Shown here: piece by piece, positions 37,735-41,990 of the stretch
How the letters are laid out: each line of letters starts with the position of its first letter
Numbering within the stretch: position 1 is the first letter of the stretch
Source of the DNA: a virus
Direction: 5' to 3' (one strand)
Virus record (IMG/VR): IMGVR_UViG_3300027759_000162
Location: 1-41,990 of that record
DNA: 41,990 nt
Program-made: the position numbers and the translations under genes
The notes under the pieces: generated by a model
Told to the model about the DNA's origin: nothing
Databases searched by the model: none
The model's input: the letters and a program-made list of their open reading frames with translations, nothing else

Positions 37735-38722
37735 ATGCTAAACCTTCCGTGATTAAACCTTCTACTACTAATTTAGGTACGCGCAATACAAATGCGGCGT
37801 TATCTTGGAAGCCAAAACTGATAAGCAGGTCATCCCCTTGTTTAGCCGCGCCTACGGCAAACTCAACGCGAGCATCTAGGAAACTAAACGGCTTGGACAT
37901 ACCTGCAAAGTTAAATTGCTCATCCCAAATTACTACGCGGTGACGATAAATAGCATCCTTTTGGCTAAGGTAATTTTTAAACAAATTGACCTCATGCGTG
38001 ATGGCAATATACATACTGCCCCACTTAATTACCTGTGAGCCGCCTCGTTGGTCAGCAGATGGTTGTACCGAATGTCGTACCATTAGTTGCTCGGTATCTT
38101 GTCCAAATGGGCTGGAATACACAACCTCGGTAGGCAAAGTCCACTTTACAAATGTGTAAGGTCGGTCTGCAATAGGCATCCAATTCTTTTCGCAATAGGA
38201 ATCATCAGGCGCAGGAGCGTTAATACGCTTGCGGTGGATTTCCTTTACAGTCCAATTGGCTTTATCCAAGTCAATCTGGGTGTATTCCATGCGACCCACT
38301 CCGTTGTCCGTGGTATCTCTGCGGACTCCAATAAGGAAATACTCGCCATTCCATTGCACTACGCGAGCATCCTCTAACCCTACAAACTCCCATATGGGTT
38401 CATGTAAGGTTTGCATCTCAACAAGCGCATAATCAGTCATGGTTAATGCATCATCAAGACGGCACAAATAGTTGGTTGTTACTAAGCGTTGGTCTTTTTC
38501 AGGGTGTAAATAACTTAATGGACCAAACCTGCTAGAGAACCTCTGTTTGTTCTCGGCGTGATAAAGTGTGTAATTAACATGACGAAGATTTACTAAAATG
38601 TCACCATCATCATCTATAAAGATTGATGGGTTCATTAAACCTGTACCTGATGTTAAACCGTTAGGAATAACAATTGGTGCTAACTTTCCACCATTGGAAA
38701 CTGCCTTCTCAACTAAATTCAT
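37724..38722 (-). CDS. Beta-propeller glycosidase-like protein (GH43/GH130-like)
   Basis: 332 residues from the ATG whose complement is 38720-38722; longer readings would run into the portal gene on the other strand and were rejected. NPSIFIDDDGDILVNLRHVNYTLY, FVGLEDARVVQWNGEYFLIGVRRD, CEKNWMPI and RGGSQVIKWGSMYIAITHEV follow the blade pattern of five-bladed glycosidase or phosphorylase folds. It could process or bind a surface glycan. As first gene of the minus-strand operon its promoter must lie in the 27-base gap or inside the portal gene. Confidence 0.65.
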   Translation of the reverse strand: MNLVEKAVSNGGKLAPIVIPNGLTSGTGLMNPSIFIDDDGDILVNLRHVNYTLYHAENKQRFSSRFGPLSYLHPEKDQRLVTTNYLCRLDDALTMTDYALVEMQTLHEPIWEFVGLEDARVVQWNGEYFLIGVRRDTTDNGVGRMEYTQIDLDKANWTVKEIHRKRINAPAPDDSYCEKNWMPIADRPYTFVKWTLPTEVVYSSPFGQDTEQLMVRHSVQPSADQRGGSQVIKWGSMYIAITHEVNLFKNYLSQKDAIYRHRVVIWDEQFNFAGMSKPFSFLDARVEFAVGAAKQGDDLLISFGFQDNAAFVLRVPKLVVEGLITEGLAYEH

Positions 38723-38749
38723 AAGCAAACAATACCAATAGGAGCCAAC

Positions 38750-40600
38750 ATGGGTCTGCTTGACCGCATAGCGAAACGCGTCGCTGATGAAATAGTAAAA
38801 GCACCAAACCTTCCTGCTGGTGCTGGCACCATGACCATGCAACAGATGATTAGTGCCGCTGGTATTGCACAGACACAATATGGTAGCAATGTCAGTACAG
38901 CATTACCGCGTAACCCATTACTTGCTAGCGTTCCATTCGCCCCGGGTATGCCTATTCTGCCGGGTGCTATTAACCCGCTTCGCCCTGATACTGGACGACC
39001 TGACCCACGCCGCTATGAATTCCAAGTAGCACAAAATATAAATGTAAGCGATAACCGCCTAGTACCTTTTAAGACACTACGCGCCGTGTCCGACCAGATT
39101 GACATTGTGCGCCGTTGTATCGAAGTGCGCAAAGCAAAAATAACTGGTCTTGATTGGGACATTGTCCTAAGCGAAACCGCAACAGAGCGCATTATTTCTG
39201 AATCAGGTGGAAATCATTTACAAGCACTTGCAGAAGCGCGTGAAAAATTATCACCCGAGATTGGTCGTATGCGTGCATTTTGGGAAACGCCTGACCCACA
39301 AAACGGTTTAGCATTTTGCGACTGGCTTAGCATGGCAATGGAAGAAATTGATGTCCTTGATGCTTGGGCTATATGGCCACAAGTAACTGTAGGCGGGGAT
39401 ATCAGAGGGTTCCAAATCCTTGATGGCTCAACTATTAAACCTTTACTTGATGACCGTGGTATGCGCCCAGAGCCTAGTATTGGTCCAGCATTTCAACAGA
39501 TTTTATTTGGATTTCCGCGTTCAGAATTCAATGCAGGTATAGATGATGAGGATGCAGATGGCGAGTTTACTTCAGATGACCTTGCTTATTTTGTTCGTAA
39601 CCGCCGTGCTAATAGCGTCTACGGATTAAGCCCAACAGAGCGTTGTTTGCCACTAGCGGACATTTATTTGCGCCGCCAGCAATGGATTCGCTCAGAGTTC
39701 ACAGATGGCACAATGCCTAAGTCATACCTAGAGTTACCTGAAACAACTTCAATGACGCCTGACCAAATCAGAGCATATGAAGATATCTACAATGATGACC
39801 TATCAGGACAAACAGCACAGCGTAATCGTATGCGCCTTCTTGTTCCCGGTGGAAAATTGCACTTTGAAGAAGGTTACTCAGACAAGTTTAGTGATGCAAT
39901 GGACAACTATTTGGTTTCATCCATTACAGGTCACTTTGGAGTTTTGCCTTCCGAGATTGGATTTAATGGTTCAAGCGGTTTAGGTGCGTCTGGTATTCAG
40001 CAAGGTGAGTCTGAATCAGGCGAAGCAATTGGAATTATCCCAACCGCTAACTGGGTATCACAGATGATTAGCGCATTGTCATATCGCTTCCTTGGTATGC
40101 CACGCGAATTGGAATTCCGTCTTGCACCAAGCGAGCGCACCAATACACAGATGGCGGCAGCAAGAGATGATGTTCGCCGCAAGAATGGCGCGATAACACT
40201 TAATGAAAACCGCGCTGAACTTGGTTTGCCATTGGTGGAAACACCTGAGGCTGATATGCCAATGCTTGTTGCTGGTAACAGCGTATTTTTCTTTGGTCCT
40301 GAAGGCGTGCAACCAGCCGTGGAACCTATTGACCCATTCGCGGGATTTGGTTCAGATGCGCCAGTTGATGCACCAGCAGAGTCAAAACCTACAAAACCTG
40401 AAGATGTACCTGTAGCAAAACCAACGGATGCTGAAGAAGAAGTCAAAAAGTTTATTCGCTGGCTACGCAAGGGAAACCCTACACGCGCATTTGAGTTTAA
40501 GGCACTTGATGTAACTTATGCTGATGTACTAAACAAGTTTGTTGAGACAAAGGATGTTGATTCAGCACGCTGGTATGCAGAGCATTATCTAGGTATCTAA
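38750..40600 (+). CDS. Portal protein
   Basis: A 616-residue protein. FKTLRAVSDQIDIVRRCIEVRKAKITGLDWDIV, the DGTMPKSYLELPETTSMTPDQI segment and the long helical stem (NLNDD-like AYEDIYNDDLSGQ...RMRLLVPGGKLHF) match the SPP1/HK97-type portal ring that holds the DNA channel. The C-terminal 100 residues are acidic then basic (VPVAKPTDAEEEVKKFIRWLRKGNP). AGGAG precedes the ATG. It is separated from TerL by the fibre and glycan blocks, which is unusual. Confidence 0.85.
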   Translation: MGLLDRIAKRVADEIVKAPNLPAGAGTMTMQQMISAAGIAQTQYGSNVSTALPRNPLLASVPFAPGMPILPGAINPLRPDTGRPDPRRYEFQVAQNINVSDNRLVPFKTLRAVSDQIDIVRRCIEVRKAKITGLDWDIVLSETATERIISESGGNHLQALAEAREKLSPEIGRMRAFWETPDPQNGLAFCDWLSMAMEEIDVLDAWAIWPQVTVGGDIRGFQILDGSTIKPLLDDRGMRPEPSIGPAFQQILFGFPRSEFNAGIDDEDADGEFTSDDLAYFVRNRRANSVYGLSPTERCLPLADIYLRRQQWIRSEFTDGTMPKSYLELPETTSMTPDQIRAYEDIYNDDLSGQTAQRNRMRLLVPGGKLHFEEGYSDKFSDAMDNYLVSSITGHFGVLPSEIGFNGSSGLGASGIQQGESESGEAIGIIPTANWVSQMISALSYRFLGMPRELEFRLAPSERTNTQMAAARDDVRRKNGAITLNENRAELGLPLVETPEADMPMLVAGNSVFFFGPEGVQPAVEPIDPFAGFGSDAPVDAPAESKPTKPEDVPVAKPTDAEEEVKKFIRWLRKGNPTRAFEFKALDVTYADVLNKFVETKDVDSARWYAEHYLGI

Positions 40601-41403
40601 TGAATTTCCCAGAGCAGAAGGCAACAGTTCGACTTATCGCACAACAAGCAACTCGAATCCGTAAGGCGTTCAAACTTGCTATAGATGGTGATGCGATAGC
40701 CCGTTCATGGGCTGAAACCCACCCCGCAGGTGGCTCAGTCTCGCCTCAAACGGCTAGAGATTGGGTACTGGTACAGGCTGTAACTAATAAAAAGCCAATG
40801 CAGGTGGCACTTGCTCGCCTGTATGCTGATGGTTACACATTTGGTACCAAGGTCGCTAAGACCCGCCTGAAAGGTTTAAAGAAAGATGCCAGCGTTGCCG
40901 TTGCGGTGGACTGGGCAAATTGGAAACCCGGAAACGAAAGTGCCGCGGCATTAGTACGACCACGAGGCGGGCTACAAAGTTTATTGGATTCTCGTAAGGT
41001 AACAATTGCGGATGATGTAATACATACAAAATTAGACCGCATTGGTACTGCGCTCGCAAGAGGTTTAGAGCAAGGCTTTACAACCAAAGAAACCGCTAAA
41101 ATGATTGATGTCATTATTGACGACCCACAGCAAGCGTTAATAATTGCTCAGACAGAAACAAGTCGTGCAATGTCTGTTGCTTCTCGTAATGCTTATGAGG
41201 ATGCACAAGTTGAAATGGTTGAATGGCTGGTTGCAGAAGGTTGCGAAGAATGTCAAGACAACGCAGATGCTTCCCCTATAGGTATTGACGATACATTCCC
41301 ATCAGGTGACTCAGAGCCGCCAGCCCATCCGAATTGTATGTGTGCATTAGCGCCATACTTTGACCCAAATGCAAGTAATGATTCAACCGATTTTGAAGAA
41401 TAA
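40600..41403 (+). CDS. MuF-like minor head protein
   Basis: A 267-residue protein directly after the portal (TAATG). The C-terminal domain (ALIIAQTETSRAMSVASRNAYEDAQVEMVEWLVAEGCEECQDNADASPIG...FPSGDSEPPAHPNCMCALAPYF) is the MuF/gp7 head-morphogenesis domain with its CEEC and H-PNC-x-C ligands. Such proteins are carried inside the head and may be ejected with DNA. No C-terminal toxin extension is present. Confidence 0.85.
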   Translation: MNFPEQKATVRLIAQQATRIRKAFKLAIDGDAIARSWAETHPAGGSVSPQTARDWVLVQAVTNKKPMQVALARLYADGYTFGTKVAKTRLKGLKKDASVAVAVDWANWKPGNESAAALVRPRGGLQSLLDSRKVTIADDVIHTKLDRIGTALARGLEQGFTTKETAKMIDVIIDDPQQALIIAQTETSRAMSVASRNAYEDAQVEMVEWLVAEGCEECQDNADASPIGIDDTFPSGDSEPPAHPNCMCALAPYFDPNASNDSTDFEE

Positions 41404-41436
41404 AAGATACAATAAGTAACCTAACAAGGAGAAAAA

Positions 41437-41718
41437 ATGGCTTTCCAGACAATCAATGCGACAGTTGCTACAACGGCAACAGTAATTGCGACCCTGCCTA
41501 ATTACATTGGTCAAGGACGCGCTATTCAAATCTATAATAATGATTCCGCTTCAATTTTTATTGGCGCATCAAATGTTACTGCAACAGGCGCTACTAAAGG
41601 TCGCACATTAGCCGCTGGTGCTAACTATCAAATCTGGGTTAATGGCGGGGATATCATTTACGCTGTTTCATCCGCAGGAACAACCGCTGGCGCAATAGTC
41701 GTTCAGTACTCGGCATAA
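41437..41718 (+). CDS. Small virion-associated protein, complete copy
   Basis: A 93-residue, Ala/Thr-rich beta protein (ATVATTATVIATLPNYIGQGRAIQIYNNDSASIFIGASNVTATGATKGRTLAAGANYQIWVNGGDIIYAVSS). Its place between MuF and protease and its size suit a head decoration or head-filling protein. AAGGAG precedes the ATG. The 3' part is the same gene as the fragment at 1-175 and differs from it at two bases (one changes Ala to Ser). Confidence 0.75.
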   Translation: MAFQTINATVATTATVIATLPNYIGQGRAIQIYNNDSASIFIGASNVTATGATKGRTLAAGANYQIWVNGGDIIYAVSSAGTTAGAIVVQYSA

Positions 41719-41990
41719 GGAGAAAACAATGGCTATGGATTACGCAACAGGATATGCGCAAATTGTCAAGTATGACAAAAATGATGACGGAACACTTATG
41801 GTGTACGGCAAGGCAACAGATGACACATTAGATTTGGACTCACAGATTTGTGACCCTAAGTGGTTAGATGAAGCAATGCCTCGCTGGTTTAAGTCAGGCG
41901 GAAACATCCGAGAGATGCATGGTCCATCAGCCGCTGGTATCGCAAAGGAATACGAAGCAAAGAATGATGGTCACTATATTGGTGTGCATG
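41544..41990. repeat. Right copy of imperfect terminal redundancy
   Basis: This copy matches bases 1-447 except for seven substitutions (41671, 41694, 41791, 41794, 41815, 41828 and 41869). It marks the end of one 41,543-bp genome length. Confidence 0.95.
41729..41990 (+). CDS. Prohead protease, N-terminal fragment (partial, second copy)
   Basis: The first 87 codons of the gene that is complete at 186-1556, cut by the window end. It differs by five silent changes from that copy. It is not a second gene in the genome but the overlap of the circular map. Confidence 0.9.
   Translation, partial: MAMDYATGYAQIVKYDKNDDGTLMVYGKATDDTLDLDSQICDPKWLDEAMPRWFKSGGNIREMHGPSAAGIAKEYEAKNDGHYIGVH

Noticed and set aside
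41729-41990. Second protease gene as a true gene duplication
   Set aside because: The identity continues gap-free into the upstream gene and stops at the window edge exactly as a wrapped circular map would.

Overview
The window is essentially one complete genome unit of a tailed phage with siphovirus architecture: portal, MuF-like protein, protease, HK97-fold capsid, tail tube protein, tape measure and tail-assembly chaperone frameshift, with no contractile sheath seen. The last 447 bases (41544-41990) repeat the first 447 with seven substitutions, six of them silent. The contig therefore wraps around a circular map of about 41,543 bp, with its ends apparently drawn from two closely related strains. 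A WhiB-type iron-sulfur regulator, a secreted transglycosylase of a type I associate with actinobacteria, and an MSMEG_6728-like protein all point to an actinobacterial host. The moderately AT-rich sequence and metagenome-like ends suggest an uncultured, perhaps freshwater, actinobacterium; that last step is inference.

Layout, read around the circle. (1) 186-6285: protease/scaffold, major capsid protein, tRNA-Gln, connector and neck genes, tail tube. (2) 6369-12520: tail-assembly chaperone with a -1 frameshift, tape measure, distal tail, Gp37-like tail protein and an S74-chaperone fibre. (3) 12520-13560: lysis cassette (two small membrane proteins around a CHAP endolysin), closed by a strong terminator. 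(4) 13649-14903: a small HTH-like protein and a metallophosphoesterase. (5) 14904-15398: the only long gene-free stretch. It folds into several nested helices and is proposed as a structured RNA, perhaps made from the minus strand. (6) 15399-24537: four operons of very small genes, each opened by the same promoter/leader type with an AGGAGG ribosome site. They hold many zinc-ribbon microproteins plus a Cas4/RecB-type nuclease, WhiB, RusA, dNMP kinase, an MSMEG_6728-like protein and a secreted transglycosylase. (7) 24656-27201: Ntn-hydrolase (proteasome-like), HNH, SSB and HTH genes. (8) 27176-31590: ParB-like, TAGT-like glycosyltransferase, epimerase, and terminase small and large subunits. 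(9) 31559-36525: receptor-binding module, including a 1339-residue collagen-like fibre. (10) 36522-38722, minus strand: FkbM methyltransferase, TPR protein and a glycosidase-like beta-propeller. (11) 38750-41718: portal, MuF-like protein and a small structural protein, leading back to the protease.

There is no recognisable DNA polymerase, helicase, primase, integrase or repressor, so replication probably relies on the host. The phage supplies recombination and repair functions (SSB, possible annealing protein, RusA, PD-(D/E)XK nuclease), a nucleotide kinase and a possible DNA- or glycan-modification set. Most plus-strand genes overlap by 1-20 bases (ATGA, TAATG), implying translational coupling in long operons.

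The features I find most worth a second look are the folded gene-free region, the repeated early promoters with tandem repeats of about 11 bp, the zinc-ribbon microprotein set, the tRNA-Gln whose 3' acceptor strand doubles as a ribosome binding site, and the proteasome-like gene behind an attenuator-like leader.
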